This document shows positions 9,120 to 20,533 of a DNA stretch of 64,000 bases, in pieces (the first letter of the stretch is position 1; each line of letters opens with the position of its first letter). The notes beneath the pieces were generated by a model that did not search any database, was not told the DNA's origin, and worked only from the letters and a program-made list of their open reading frames with translations. The DNA comes from Pseudomonas azerbaijanoccidentalis (GTDB lineage: Bacteria; Pseudomonadota; Gammaproteobacteria; Pseudomonadales; Pseudomonadaceae): NCBI RefSeq assembly GCF_019145495.1, contig NZ_JAHSTU010000008.1:186001-250000 (forward strand), in the 5' to 3' direction. The position numbers were made by a program, and so were the translations under genes.

Positions 9120-9135
9120 CAAAGGAGTGATCGTA

Positions 9136-11877
<2,742 letters not shown>

Positions 11878-11894
11878 CCGCCCTGTAAATACAG

Positions 11895-11919
11895 ACACCG
11901 CCTTCGGGCGGTGTTTTTA
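11895..11919 (+). terminator. Rho-independent terminator of acnA
   Basis: Stem ACACCGCC (11895-11902), loop TTCG, GGCGGTGT (11907-11914), then a T-run. Confidence 0.92.
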
Positions 11920-11971
11920 TTTGGGCAGTCACCCGTACAATCGCCCACCTCTATGTTGCGGCCGACACATC

Positions 11972-12067
11972 CCCTGTGGGAGCGGGCTTGCCCGCGATAG
12001 CGGAGTGTCAGGCAGCAGAGATGCTGAATGTGACGGCCCTATCGCGGGCAAGCCCGCTCCCACAGGG
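11972..12067. repeat. REP doublet of the GTGGGAGC subfamily
   Basis: The inverted copies CCTGTGGGAGCGGGCTTGCC (left) and its complement (right) are about 40 nt apart. The right end lies about 40 nt upstream of the CPBP gene start. Confidence 0.9.
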
Positions 12068-12107
12068 ACTGAGGTATCCGCAGTTTTTTTATGCACAAGG
12101 AATAACA

Positions 12108-12899
12108 ATGCTCGCCCTGCCATGGACATTTCTGGCCCTGCTTTCCCTCGGCTATGGCATGGCCCTGGCCTACGGTCATCTCGGCTGGCTGGCGGGGATC
12201 TCCGTCGGCTTGTTGCTGATCGCTGGCTTCGCCGCTCGCCAACCGCAACTTCAGTTCGGTCGCTATCTCGGCCACGCGCTGTTCATCTTCCTCGCCCTGG
12301 CCTTGGCGATGCACTGGTTGCCGGGGTTCTACAACGGTCGCGTCATACCGCCTCAGCGTTTTACCGACGACGCCGTACCGTTCTCGATGTACCTGAATCT
12401 GGACAAACCCCTGATCGGCTTTTGGCTGCTGCTTGTCTGCCCGTGGATTGTCGGTCGGCGGTCGCTGCGTAGCTTCTTTTATGTCTCGGCGCTGGCGTTG
12501 GCCTTGAGCGCCGTACTCGCACTGGGCGGTGCGCTGGCGCTGGGCGTCATCGGCTGGGCGCCGAAATGGCCGGAGCACGCCTGGCTGTGGTTGCTTAACA
12601 ACCTGCTGCTGGTAACGCTGGTCGAGGAGGCGCTGTTTCGCGGCTACATCCAGGGCGGCCTGAGCCGGTATTTCAAACACTTGGCGTACGGTGAACACCT
12701 CGCGCTGATGCTCGCCTCGCTGCTATTTGGCCTGGCGCATGCCGGTGCTGGTTGGCAATGGGTGCTACTGGCAAGCCTCGCCGGGGTCGGCTATGGCCTG
12801 GCCTACCGTTTTGGCGGGCTGGCGGCGGCCATCGCCACGCATTTTGGTTTGAACATGCTGCATTTCGGCCTGTTCACCTATCCGATGCTCGCCGGCTGA
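12108..12899 (+). CDS. CPBP family intramembrane glutamic endopeptidase
   Basis: A 263-residue polytopic membrane protein (about eight hydrophobic segments). The CAAX-protease/Abi motifs appear in order: EEALFRG with Glu173-Glu174 (motif EExxxR), FGLAHA (FxxxH), and HFGLN (HxxxN). Substrate unknown; members process small membrane proteins or peptides. The ATG at 12108 follows CACAAGGAATAAC, giving a good ribosome site; an in-frame start at 11976 runs through REP DNA and is rejected. It is followed about 100 nt downstream by aer, the same order I recall in P. aeruginosa (PA1560-PA1561). Confidence 0.85.
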   Translation: MLALPWTFLALLSLGYGMALAYGHLGWLAGISVGLLLIAGFAARQPQLQFGRYLGHALFIFLALALAMHWLPGFYNGRVIPPQRFTDDAVPFSMYLNLDKPLIGFWLLLVCPWIVGRRSLRSFFYVSALALALSAVLALGGALALGVIGWAPKWPEHAWLWLLNNLLLVTLVEEALFRGYIQGGLSRYFKHLAYGEHLALMLASLLFGLAHAGAGWQWVLLASLAGVGYGLAYRFGGLAAAIATHFGLNMLHFGLFTYPMLAG

Positions 12900-13003
12900 C
12901 GCAAGGGTCATTTTGCGACGCGCCGCTGATTCTCGAAAAATAAACTCAACCAATCACTGCGCATGCCGATACAGCACTTGAAAGCCTTGCGGATTAAAAA
13001 GCC

Positions 13004-14569
13004 ATGCGTAACAACCAGCCAATTACACAACGCGAACGGACCTTCCCGGCCCAGCAACGGTTGATTTCCACCACCGACGCCAAGGGCATGATCACCTACT
13101 GCAACGACGATTTCGTCGAAATCAGCGGGTTTTCTCGTGAGGAACTGATCCGTGCGCCGCATAACCTGGTGCGTCACCCCGACGTCCCGGCCGCGGTGTT
13201 CGCGCACATGTGGGGCACACTGAAACAAGGCTTGCCATGGATGGGTATTGTCAAGAATCGCTGCAAGAGCGGTGATCACTATTGGGTTAACGCCTACGTG
13301 ACGCCGATCTTCGAAGGCAATCAAGTGATCGGTTACGAGTCGGTGCGGGTCAAACCCACCGCCGAACAGATCCACCGCGCCGAAGCGCTCTACCAACGCA
13401 TCAATCAGGGCAAGTCGGCTATTCCTTCCTCCGATAAATGGTTGCCGGTGCTTCAAGACTGGCTGCCGTTCATTCTGGTCAGCCAGTTGAGCTTCATGAT
13501 CGGTGCGACGCTGACCTCGCAGTGGGGTTTCGCGCTCGCCGCTGCGCTCTCGGTGCCGTTGGGCCTGATGGGCCTGAGCTGGCAGCAACGCGGCATCAAG
13601 CGTTTGTTGCGCCTGGCCGAGCAGACCACTTCTGACCCGCTGATCGCGCAGATGTACACCGACAGCCGTGGCGCTCAGGCGCGTCTGGAGATGTCGATCC
13701 TCAGTCAGGAAGCACGTTTGAAAACCTGCCTGACCCGTTTGCAGGACACGGCCGAGCACCTGACTGATCAGGCCAAGCAATCCGATGCCCTGGCGCACAA
13801 CAGCTCCACCGGTCTGGAACGCCAGCGCGTCGAGACCGAGCAAGTGGCGACCGCCGTCAATCAGATGGCCGCGACCACTCAGGAAGTCGCCAGCCATGTG
13901 CAGCGCACCGCCGACGCTACGCAGGAAGCCAATCGCCTGACCGGTCGTGGTCGTGACATCGCCGGGGAAACTCGCGAGGCCATTCAGCGCCTGTCGGTGG
14001 TGGTGGGTGAAACCGGCCAGACCGTGACCCAACTGGCCAAGGACAGCGATGAAATCGGTGGCGTGGTCGACGTGATCAAAGGCATTGCCGACCAGACCAA
14101 CCTGCTGGCGCTCAACGCGGCCATCGAAGCGGCCCGTGCCGGTGAGATGGGTCGTGGTTTTGCGGTAGTGGCCGACGAAGTTCGTCAGCTGGCGCAACGC
14201 ACCAGCGAATCGACCGGGCAGATTCACGCCTTGATCGCCAAGCTGCAACAAACCGCCAGTACCGCCGTGCAAACCATGGAAGCCGGGCATCGTCAGGCTG
14301 AAGAGGGTGTGGCACGGGTACTGGAAGCGGATCAGGCATTGGTGGGCATCAGCGAAGCGGTGGCCAACATCACCGACATGACCACCCAGATCGCCGCCGC
14401 CACCGAAGAGCAAAGTGCCGTGGCCGAGGAAATCAGCCGCAACATCAGCAACATCTCACACCTGGCTGACCAGACTTCGGAACAGGCACAGAACTCGGCG
14501 CTGTTGAGTGAAGAGCTGACCAAAACCGCCAACACGCAATATTCGTTGGTGGAGCGGTTTAACCGGTAA
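13004..14569 (+). CDS. aer: Aerotaxis receptor (PAS methyl-accepting chemotaxis protein)
   Basis: Membrane energy/oxygen sensor that drives aerotaxis through the CheA/CheW system. The 521-residue protein has an N-terminal PAS domain (about 20-120, GMITYCNDDFVEISGFSREEL), expected to bind FAD. A short hydrophobic membrane anchor follows (about 150-190), then a cytoplasmic signalling domain with the hairpin-tip region IADQTNLLALNAAIEAARAG. There is no periplasmic ligand domain. No ANR box is readable in the 104 nt upstream, although aer is reported as ANR-controlled in P. aeruginosa. Its position beside acnA and the cco genes fits a respiration-linked role. Confidence 0.92.
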   Translation: MRNNQPITQRERTFPAQQRLISTTDAKGMITYCNDDFVEISGFSREELIRAPHNLVRHPDVPAAVFAHMWGTLKQGLPWMGIVKNRCKSGDHYWVNAYVTPIFEGNQVIGYESVRVKPTAEQIHRAEALYQRINQGKSAIPSSDKWLPVLQDWLPFILVSQLSFMIGATLTSQWGFALAAALSVPLGLMGLSWQQRGIKRLLRLAEQTTSDPLIAQMYTDSRGAQARLEMSILSQEARLKTCLTRLQDTAEHLTDQAKQSDALAHNSSTGLERQRVETEQVATAVNQMAATTQEVASHVQRTADATQEANRLTGRGRDIAGETREAIQRLSVVVGETGQTVTQLAKDSDEIGGVVDVIKGIADQTNLLALNAAIEAARAGEMGRGFAVVADEVRQLAQRTSESTGQIHALIAKLQQTASTAVQTMEAGHRQAEEGVARVLEADQALVGISEAVANITDMTTQIAAATEEQSAVAEEISRNISNISHLADQTSEQAQNSALLSEELTKTANTQYSLVERFNR

Positions 14570-14575
14570 CGTCAA

Positions 14576-14642
14576 AGTCAAAAGATCGCAGGCTGGCGTA
14601 TTTCCTGTAGGAGTTGCCGAAGGCTGCGATCTTTTGATCTTG
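14576..14642. repeat. REP doublet, outward orientation
   Basis: The first copy is GATCGCAGGC-type with a damaged stem. The second is TGTAGGAGTTGCCGAAGGCT, running into GCGATC. It begins 7 nt after the aer stop and ends 5 nt from the stop of the convergent hydrolase. Confidence 0.8.
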
Positions 14643-14646
14643 CTTC

Positions 14647-15321
14647 TCACAAAAACGCAGCAACCTTCCCCGCCGCAGCCGCCAGATGCTGCTCATGGCT
14701 AAACCCCGAAGCCTTCAGCGGCTTCAAATCATGATCTCCCGCCACCAGCCAGAACATCTCGATACTCGGTGACATCGCATAGCTTTCCACTGCCTCGCGA
14801 TTGCCCAACGCATCACGCTCGCCCTGCACGATCAACGTTCGTGTCTTCAACCCGGCCAAATGCTCGACCCGCGGCTTCTCCGGTTTGCCCACTGCGTAAA
14901 ACGGATACCCCAAGCACACCAGCGCATCGGCGCCCAACTCATCCGCCAGCAAACTCGCCATCCGCCCGCCCATGGACTTGCCGCCAATGGCCAGCCGCCC
15001 GGCGACATGACGTCGCACCTGCGCATACACCTCACGCCAGCATTCCAGCAGTTTCGGCGCCGGATTCGGCGGGCGTTTGCCGCCATCGAGGCGCCGTTGC
15101 GCCATATAAGGAAATTCGAAGCGCAGCACGTTGACGCCGTGCGCCGCGAGGCGCGCGGCCATGTCGTTCATCCAGCCGCTGTCCATCGGTGCGCCGGCAC
15201 CATGGGCGAGAATCAATGTCGCCGAAGCAGTGCCTGAAGCGCCGTCCCATAGCCATCCGTGATCACGCACACACTGCGCCCATTGATCCCCGTCAATACC
15301 GGCCTTGTGCCCTTTGTCCAT
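14647..15321 (-). CDS. Alpha/beta hydrolase, KANL3/Tex30-like
   Basis: A 224-residue cytosolic hydrolase of dienelactone-hydrolase-like fold. The nucleophile elbow is GGKSMGG with Ser116. The other expected triad residues are an Asp in GERDALG and the His in VAGDHDLK. ILAHGAGAPMDS gives the oxyanion strand. Substrate unknown. Start MDKGHKAG at 15321 with GAGGC upstream; the longer frame to 15420 overlaps the cco promoter region. The first 40 nt of coding contain an ANR-type box that probably serves the divergent cco operon and could also influence this gene. Confidence 0.8.
   Translation of the reverse strand: MDKGHKAGIDGDQWAQCVRDHGWLWDGASGTASATLILAHGAGAPMDSGWMNDMAARLAAHGVNVLRFEFPYMAQRRLDGGKRPPNPAPKLLECWREVYAQVRRHVAGRLAIGGKSMGGRMASLLADELGADALVCLGYPFYAVGKPEKPRVEHLAGLKTRTLIVQGERDALGNREAVESYAMSPSIEMFWLVAGDHDLKPLKASGFSHEQHLAAAAGKVAAFL
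15283..15296. promoter_or_regulatory. Probable ANR box for the first cco operon
   Basis: TTGATCCCCGTCAA matches the FNR/ANR consensus TTGATNNNNATCAA at 9 of 10 fixed positions. Its centre (15289.5) predicts a class II start near 15331, with a possible -10 CATGCT at 15319-15324 and an 80-nt leader to ccoN. It lies inside the 5' coding end of the divergent hydrolase gene. Confidence 0.6.
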
Positions 15322-15412
15322 GCTTGCCTCGCTTTTAGTCTGCCTATAACTCCAGGCGAAGGGACGCTGTCTTGCGCTGCGCTCACTTCGACTGAACCGT
15401 GGATGGGGAACC

Positions 15413-16837
15413 ATGAACACTTCTATCAGTACCGCCTACAACTACAAGGTGGTCCGCCAATTCGCCATTATGACGGTGGTGTGGGGCATCGTCGGCATGG
15501 GGCTCGGGGTTTTTCTCGCTGCTCAGTTGGTCTGGCCCGAACTCAATTTCAATTTACCGTGGACCAGTTTCGGCCGCTTGCGTCCGCTGCACACCAACGC
15601 GGTGATCTTCGCGTTTGGCGGCTGCGCGCTGTTCGCCAGTTCGTTCTATTCGGTGCAACGCACCTGCCAGACCCAACTGTTTGCGCCGAAAATCGCCGCG
15701 TTCTGCTTCTGGGGCTGGCAACTGGTGATTCTGCTGGCGGCCATCAGCCTGCCGCTGGGCTACACCAGTTCCAAGGAATACGCCGAGCTGGAATGGCCGA
15801 TCGACATCCTGATCACCATTGTCTGGGTCGCCTACGCCATCGTGTTCTTCGGCACGGTGATGAAGCGCAAGACCAAGCACATCTACGTCGGTAACTGGTT
15901 CTTCGGCGGGTTCATCATCACCGTCGCCATCCTGCATATCGTCAACAACCTTGAATTGCCGGTGAGTTTCACCAAGTCCTACTCCGTGTACGCCGGCGCC
16001 ACCGACGCCATGGTGCAGTGGTGGTACGGGCACAACGCCGTGGGCTTTTTCCTGACTGCCGGGTTCCTCGGCATGATGTATTACTTCGTGCCGAAACAGG
16101 CCGAACGCCCGGTCTATTCCTATCGCCTGTCGATCGTGCACTTCTGGGCGCTGATCACCCTGTACATCTGGGCTGGTCCGCACCACTTGCACTACACCGC
16201 ACTGCCGGACTGGGCGCAGTCGCTGGGCATGGTGATGTCGCTGGTGCTGCTGGCGCCGAGTTGGGGCGGAATGATCAACGGCATGATGACGCTGTCGGGC
16301 GCCTGGCATAAGTTGCGCAGCGACCCGATCTTGCGCTTTTTGGTCGTCTCCCTCGCGTTCTACGGCATGTCGACCTTCGAAGGCCCGATGATGGCGATCA
16401 AGACCGTCAACGCCCTCTCCCACTACACCGACTGGACCATCGGCCACGTACACGCCGGTGCGCTCGGCTGGGTGGCGATGATTTCCATCGGCGCGCTGTA
16501 CCACATGATCCCGAAAATCTTCGGTCGCCCGCAGATGCACAGCATCGGCCTGATCAACGCGCACTTCTGGCTCGCCACCATCGGCACGGTTTTGTACATC
16601 GCTTCGATGTGGGTCAACGGCATCGCCCAAGGCCTGATGTGGCGCGCGGTGAACGAGGACGGCACGCTGACCTACTCCTTCGTCGAAACCCTGGTGGCCA
16701 GCCATCCAGGCTTCGTCGTGCGTTTGGTGGGCGGCGCGATCTTCCTCAGCGGCATGTTGCTGATGGCTTACAACACCTGGCGCACCGTGCGGGCCTCGCA
16801 GCCTGCCGAAGCCGCCGCTGCCGCGCAGATGGCCTGA
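15413..16837 (+). CDS. ccoN: cbb3-type cytochrome c oxidase subunit I (first copy)
   Basis: Catalytic haem-copper subunit of the proton-pumping cbb3 oxidase: reduces O2 to water at haem b3-CuB in the inner membrane. The 474 residues have about 12 membrane helices and the conserved haem and copper histidine regions (WWYGHNAVGFFLT, AGPHHLHYTALPDW, GHVHAGALGWV). The start MNTSISTAYNYKVV at 15413 follows a GGGGAACC ribosome site. It heads a ccoNOQP operon and corresponds by position to the ANR-controlled cco2 set of P. aeruginosa. It is very similar to the second ccoN at 19091, especially in the central helices. Confidence 0.96.
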   Translation: MNTSISTAYNYKVVRQFAIMTVVWGIVGMGLGVFLAAQLVWPELNFNLPWTSFGRLRPLHTNAVIFAFGGCALFASSFYSVQRTCQTQLFAPKIAAFCFWGWQLVILLAAISLPLGYTSSKEYAELEWPIDILITIVWVAYAIVFFGTVMKRKTKHIYVGNWFFGGFIITVAILHIVNNLELPVSFTKSYSVYAGATDAMVQWWYGHNAVGFFLTAGFLGMMYYFVPKQAERPVYSYRLSIVHFWALITLYIWAGPHHLHYTALPDWAQSLGMVMSLVLLAPSWGGMINGMMTLSGAWHKLRSDPILRFLVVSLAFYGMSTFEGPMMAIKTVNALSHYTDWTIGHVHAGALGWVAMISIGALYHMIPKIFGRPQMHSIGLINAHFWLATIGTVLYIASMWVNGIAQGLMWRAVNEDGTLTYSFVETLVASHPGFVVRLVGGAIFLSGMLLMAYNTWRTVRASQPAEAAAAAQMA

Positions 16838-16847
16838 GGAGTCCAGC

Positions 16848-17456
16848 ATGAAACACGAAACAATCGAGAAAAACGTCGGCCTGCTGATGCTGTTGATGGT
16901 GCTCGCCGTGAGCATCGGCGGTCTGACCCAGATCGTCCCGCTGTTCTTCCAGGACGTGACCAATAAACCGGTGGAAGGCATGAAGCCCTACACCGCGCTG
17001 CAACTGGAAGGCCGCGATATTTACATCCGCGAAGGCTGCGTCGGCTGCCACTCGCAGATGATCCGGCCGTTTCGCGCCGAAACCGAACGTTACGGCCACT
17101 ATTCGGTGGCCGGTGAAAGCGTGTGGGATCACCCGTTCCTGTGGGGATCGAAACGCACCGGGCCGGACCTGGCGCGAGTCGGCGCACGTTATTCGGATGA
17201 CTGGCATCGCGCGCACTTGTACAACCCGCGCAACGTCGTGCCGGAATCGAAGATGCCCGCCTACCCGTGGCTGGTCGCCAATCAACTCGACAGCAGCCAC
17301 ACCGAAACCAAGCTCAAGACGATGCGTACCCTCGGCGTGCCGTACACCGACGACGACATCACCGGCGCCGTTGCTTCGCTCAAGGGCAAGAGCGAAATGG
17401 ACGCACTGGTCGCCTACCTGCAAGTGCTCGGCACTGCGATCAAGAGCAAGAGGTGA
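16848..17456 (+). CDS. ccoO: cbb3 oxidase subunit II, mono-haem c (first copy)
   Basis: Membrane-anchored c-type cytochrome that passes electrons from CcoP to CcoN. 202 residues: N-terminal anchor helix (about 10-32) and a periplasmic domain with the haem c motif CVGCH (Cys64, Cys67, His68). Distal methionine candidates are present (ESKMPAYPWL). Starts 10 nt after ccoN with AGGAGTCC as ribosome site, and is followed 3 nt later by ccoQ. Confidence 0.96.
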   Translation: MKHETIEKNVGLLMLLMVLAVSIGGLTQIVPLFFQDVTNKPVEGMKPYTALQLEGRDIYIREGCVGCHSQMIRPFRAETERYGHYSVAGESVWDHPFLWGSKRTGPDLARVGARYSDDWHRAHLYNPRNVVPESKMPAYPWLVANQLDSSHTETKLKTMRTLGVPYTDDDITGAVASLKGKSEMDALVAYLQVLGTAIKSKR

Positions 17457-17459
17457 GGC

Positions 17460-17657
17460 ATGGTCATTGAAATGAGTACTGGAATGATCCGCGGTCTCGG
17501 CACGGTCGTGGTGTTCGTGGCCTTCGTCGGCCTGACGCTGTGGGTGTTCAGCGCCAAGCGCAAAGCGGAATTCGCCGAAGCGCGCCTGCTGCCGTTCGCC
17601 GATGAGACGCAACCCGACACGACCCAAGCCTCTGAAACAAGGAGTACCCGGCCATGA
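17460..17657 (+). CDS. ccoQ: cbb3 oxidase subunit CcoQ/FixQ (first copy)
   Basis: A 65-residue single-span membrane subunit thought to stabilise the cbb3 complex. The hydrophobic stretch (about 12-28, LGTVVVFVAFVGLTLWVF) is followed by a basic turn (SAKRKAEF) typical of CcoQ. The ATG at 17460 has AGAGGTGAGG just ahead; an internal ATG at 17472 matches the start of the second copy, so the first four residues are uncertain. Overlaps ccoP by ATGA. Confidence 0.9.
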   Translation: MVIEMSTGMIRGLGTVVVFVAFVGLTLWVFSAKRKAEFAEARLLPFADETQPDTTQASETRSTRP

Positions 17658-18607
17658 CCACCTTCTGGAGTATGTGGATTTGCGTACTGACCATCGGCAG
17701 CCTGATCGGCCTGACCTGGCTGTTGATCGGCACCCGCAAGGGCGAAACCAAGGGCAGTGTCGACCAGACCATGGGCCACAGCTTCGACGGCATCGAGGAG
17801 TACGACAATCCGTTGCCGCAATGGTGGTTCATGCTGTTCGCCGGCACCCTGGTGTTTGCCGTCGGCTACCTGATCCTTTACCCGGGCCTGGGCAACTGGA
17901 AAGGCATCCTGCCCGGCTACGAAAATGGCTGGACCGGCGTGCACGAATGGGAAAAGGAAATGGACAAGGCTGACGCGAAGTTCGGGCCGATCTTCGCCAA
18001 ATTCGCCGCGATGCCAGTGGAAGAAGTGGCCCGAGACCCGCAAGCGCTGAAAATGGGCGGTCGCCTGTTCGCCTCCAATTGCTCGGTGTGCCACGGTTCG
18101 GATGCCAAGGGCGCGTTCGGTTTCCCTAACCTGGCGGACAGCGACTGGCGCTGGGGTGGCAACGCCGACACCATCAAGACCACCATCATGGGTGGACGCA
18201 TGGCGGCCATGCCGGCCTGGGGGGAAATACTCGGTGAGGACGGCGTGAAAAACGTTGCGGCTTATGTGCGTCATGAACTGGCCGGCCTGCCACTGCCTGC
18301 CGACACCAAGGCCGACCTGCAAGCCGGACAGCAAGCGTTCAGTACCACTTGCGTAGCCTGTCATGGGGCAAACGGCCAGGGCACTGAAGCCATGGGTGCG
18401 CCGAACCTGACGCACCCGGCCGGCTTCATCTACGGCACCAGCCTGACCCAGCTTGAACAGACAATTCGTCATGGTCGCCAGGGCCATATGCCGGCGCAAA
18501 ACGAACTGCTGGGCAACGATAAAGTGCAGCTATTGGCCGCTTATGTGTACAGCCTGTCCCACGGCTTGAATACCGAGCGCTTACAGGCTGAAGACAACCG
18601 CGAATAA
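17654..18607 (+). CDS. ccoP: cbb3 oxidase subunit III, di-haem c (first copy)
   Basis: Entry point for electrons from soluble cytochromes c. The 317 residues have two N-terminal membrane helices (about 5-27 and 57-78) and two periplasmic cytochrome c domains with motifs CSVCH (Cys143, Cys146, His147) and CVACH (Cys233, Cys236, His237). Translation is coupled to ccoQ by a 4-nt overlap. Compared with the second copy it lacks about 13 residues after PGY (near residue 89), so the linker between the membrane and haem parts is shorter. A hairpin terminator follows. Confidence 0.95.
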   Translation: MTTFWSMWICVLTIGSLIGLTWLLIGTRKGETKGSVDQTMGHSFDGIEEYDNPLPQWWFMLFAGTLVFAVGYLILYPGLGNWKGILPGYENGWTGVHEWEKEMDKADAKFGPIFAKFAAMPVEEVARDPQALKMGGRLFASNCSVCHGSDAKGAFGFPNLADSDWRWGGNADTIKTTIMGGRMAAMPAWGEILGEDGVKNVAAYVRHELAGLPLPADTKADLQAGQQAFSTTCVACHGANGQGTEAMGAPNLTHPAGFIYGTSLTQLEQTIRHGRQGHMPAQNELLGNDKVQLLAAYVYSLSHGLNTERLQAEDNRE

Positions 18608-19090
18608 ATCTCGACCGCTCTGCTGCCGCATTCTTCGCAATGCGGCAGTTCCCTCCTTCTTTGCGACCCATTGTCGCACCCTCCTTCAGTCTTCCTTTCG
18701 GATCCCCGGATTCGGGTCTAAGCTTCCCCCGATGCGGACTGGCCGGTGCCGGTTCCAGGTCGACCCTGAAACGACGTGTTCGACAAATCGGCTGACTGAC
18801 AGGCCGCAAAGGCTGGTAGATACCGGCTGTCGCGCCAATTGCCTCCGGTCACCCAAACGTTGCGTTTGAACACACCCCGTTACACCCGACCTGACCCCCT
18901 CGACTGATCTCTGCGCCGGGACGATTTGTCCATGGGTAATTTTGCCCTTACGCGGCGCATGGAAAGGCCGCAGAATCAGCTTTTGAAAGCATTGACTCAG
19001 GTCATGGCGCGTTGCAATGACCCCCTGCTTTCTCCATACTTGCGGCCGATTTTCAATCCTAATAAAACACCCAAACCGTGGAACCTTAGA
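18608..19090 (+). promoter_or_regulatory. Long inter-operon region upstream of the second ccoN
   Basis: 483 nt without a convincing gene; a frame open from 18926 into ccoN is not supported by a ribosome site or by the family start. After the terminator it holds a 15-nt palindrome CAAACGTTGCGTTTG (18854-18868) and a weak ANR-like TTGACTCAGGTCAT (18992-19005). A plausible sigma-70 promoter is present: TTGCAA at 19012-19017, 17-nt spacer, CATACT at 19035-19040. No good ANR box is seen, in line with constitutive expression reported for the equivalent P. aeruginosa operon. Confidence 0.45.
18623..18656 (+). terminator. Terminator after the first ccoNOQP operon
   Basis: CTGCCGCATT (18623-18632) pairs perfectly with AATGCGGCAG (18639-18648) over a 6-nt loop, followed by a pyrimidine/T-rich tract. 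Confidence 0.75.
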
Positions 19091-20533
19091 ATGAGCACAG
19101 CAATCAGTCCGACTGCTTATAACTATAAGGTAGTCCGCCAGTTCGCCATCATGACGGTGGTCTGGGGGATCCTTGGCATGGGGCTCGGTGTCTTCATCGC
19201 CTCGCAACTGGTTTGGCCGGAGTTGAACTTCGGTCTGCCGTGGACGAGCTTTGGACGCTTGCGCCCGTTGCACACCAACCTGGTGATTTTCGCCTTCGGT
19301 GGCTGTGCACTGTTTGCCACTTCTTATTACGTCGTGCAGCGAACCTGCCAAACGCGACTGATTTCCGACAGCCTCGCCGCCTTCACCTTCTGGGGATGGC
19401 AAGCGGTGATTGTCGGCGCGATCATTACCTTGCCGATGGGTTTCACCACCACCAAGGAATACGCGGAACTGGAATGGCCTCTGGCTATTCTGCTGGCCAT
19501 TGTCTGGGTCACCTACGGTCTGGTGTTCTTCGGCACCATCGTCAAGCGCAAGACCAAGCACATCTATGTAGGTAACTGGTTCTACGGCGCGTTCATCGTC
19601 GTGACCGCGATGCTGCACATCGTCAACCACATGTCGCTGCCGGTCAGCCTGTTCAAGTCCTACTCGGCTTACTCGGGTGCGACCGACGCAATGATCCAGT
19701 GGTGGTACGGCCACAACGCCGTGGGCTTCTTCCTGACCACCGGCTTCCTGGGGATGATGTACTACTTCGTGCCGAAACAGGCCGAACGTCCGATCTACTC
19801 CTATCGCCTGTCGATCGTGCACTTCTGGGCGCTGATCACCCTGTACATCTGGGCCGGTCCGCACCACCTGCACTACACCGCACTGCCGGACTGGGCTCAG
19901 TCCCTGGGCATGGCGATGTCGATCATCCTGCTGGCTCCAAGCTGGGGCGGCATGATCAACGGCATGATGACCCTGTCGGGCGCCTGGCATAAGCTGCGCA
20001 CCGACCCGATCCTGCGCTTTTTGGTCGTTTCCCTCGCGTTCTACGGCATGTCGACCTTCGAAGGTCCGATGATGGCGATCAAGACCGTGAACTCGCTGTC
20101 GCACTACACCGACTGGACCATCGGCCACGTACACGCCGGTGCCTTGGGTTGGGTTGCGATGATCTCGATCGGCGCGATCTACCACATGATCCCGAAACTG
20201 TTCGGTCGTGCGCAGATGCACAGCACCGGCCTGATCAACACCCACTTCTGGCTCGCGACCATCGGTACCGTTCTGTACATCGCTTCGATGTGGGTCAACG
20301 GCATCACCCAGGGTCTGATGTGGCGCGCAATCAACGATGACGGCACCCTCACCTACTCGTTCGTCGAAGCGCTGCAAGCCAGCCACCCTGGCTTCATCGT
20401 TCGCGCACTGGGCGGCGCGTTCTTCGCCACCGGCATGCTGTTCATGGCCTACAACGTATTCCGTACCGTACGCGCCTCGAACCCGGCAGAAGCCGAAGCC
20501 GCCGAACAGATCGCTGTAGTTGGAGCTCACTGA
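19091..20533 (+). CDS. ccoN: cbb3-type cytochrome c oxidase subunit I (second copy)
   Basis: Second haem-copper catalytic subunit, 480 residues, about 12 helices, with the same histidine motifs as the first copy. The N-terminus MSTAISPTAYNYKVV aligns with the first copy, which fixes the start at 19091; the ribosome site is weak (GTGGAACC). An in-frame extension to 18926 is rejected. By order it corresponds to the P. aeruginosa cco1 set, the isoform used at higher oxygen. The stop overlaps the next start (TGATG), so ccoO is translationally coupled, unlike the 10-nt gap in the first operon. Confidence 0.96.
   Translation: MSTAISPTAYNYKVVRQFAIMTVVWGILGMGLGVFIASQLVWPELNFGLPWTSFGRLRPLHTNLVIFAFGGCALFATSYYVVQRTCQTRLISDSLAAFTFWGWQAVIVGAIITLPMGFTTTKEYAELEWPLAILLAIVWVTYGLVFFGTIVKRKTKHIYVGNWFYGAFIVVTAMLHIVNHMSLPVSLFKSYSAYSGATDAMIQWWYGHNAVGFFLTTGFLGMMYYFVPKQAERPIYSYRLSIVHFWALITLYIWAGPHHLHYTALPDWAQSLGMAMSIILLAPSWGGMINGMMTLSGAWHKLRTDPILRFLVVSLAFYGMSTFEGPMMAIKTVNSLSHYTDWTIGHVHAGALGWVAMISIGAIYHMIPKLFGRAQMHSTGLINTHFWLATIGTVLYIASMWVNGITQGLMWRAINDDGTLTYSFVEALQASHPGFIVRALGGAFFATGMLFMAYNVFRTVRASNPAEAEAAEQIAVVGAH

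Noticed and set aside
12900..13003. ANR box upstream of aer
   Set aside because: Only half-site-like TTGAA and TGATT strings are present, with no paired TTGAT/ATCAA in correct spacing.
18926..19090. N-terminal extension of the second CcoN by 55 residues
   Set aside because: The first CcoN starts at the equivalent of 19091 and the extension covers the probable promoter.
18686..20530. Minus-strand frame of about 610 codons opposite the second ccoN
   Set aside because: Its counterpart exists opposite the first ccoN too, as expected when the sense genes are duplicates; not an independent gene.
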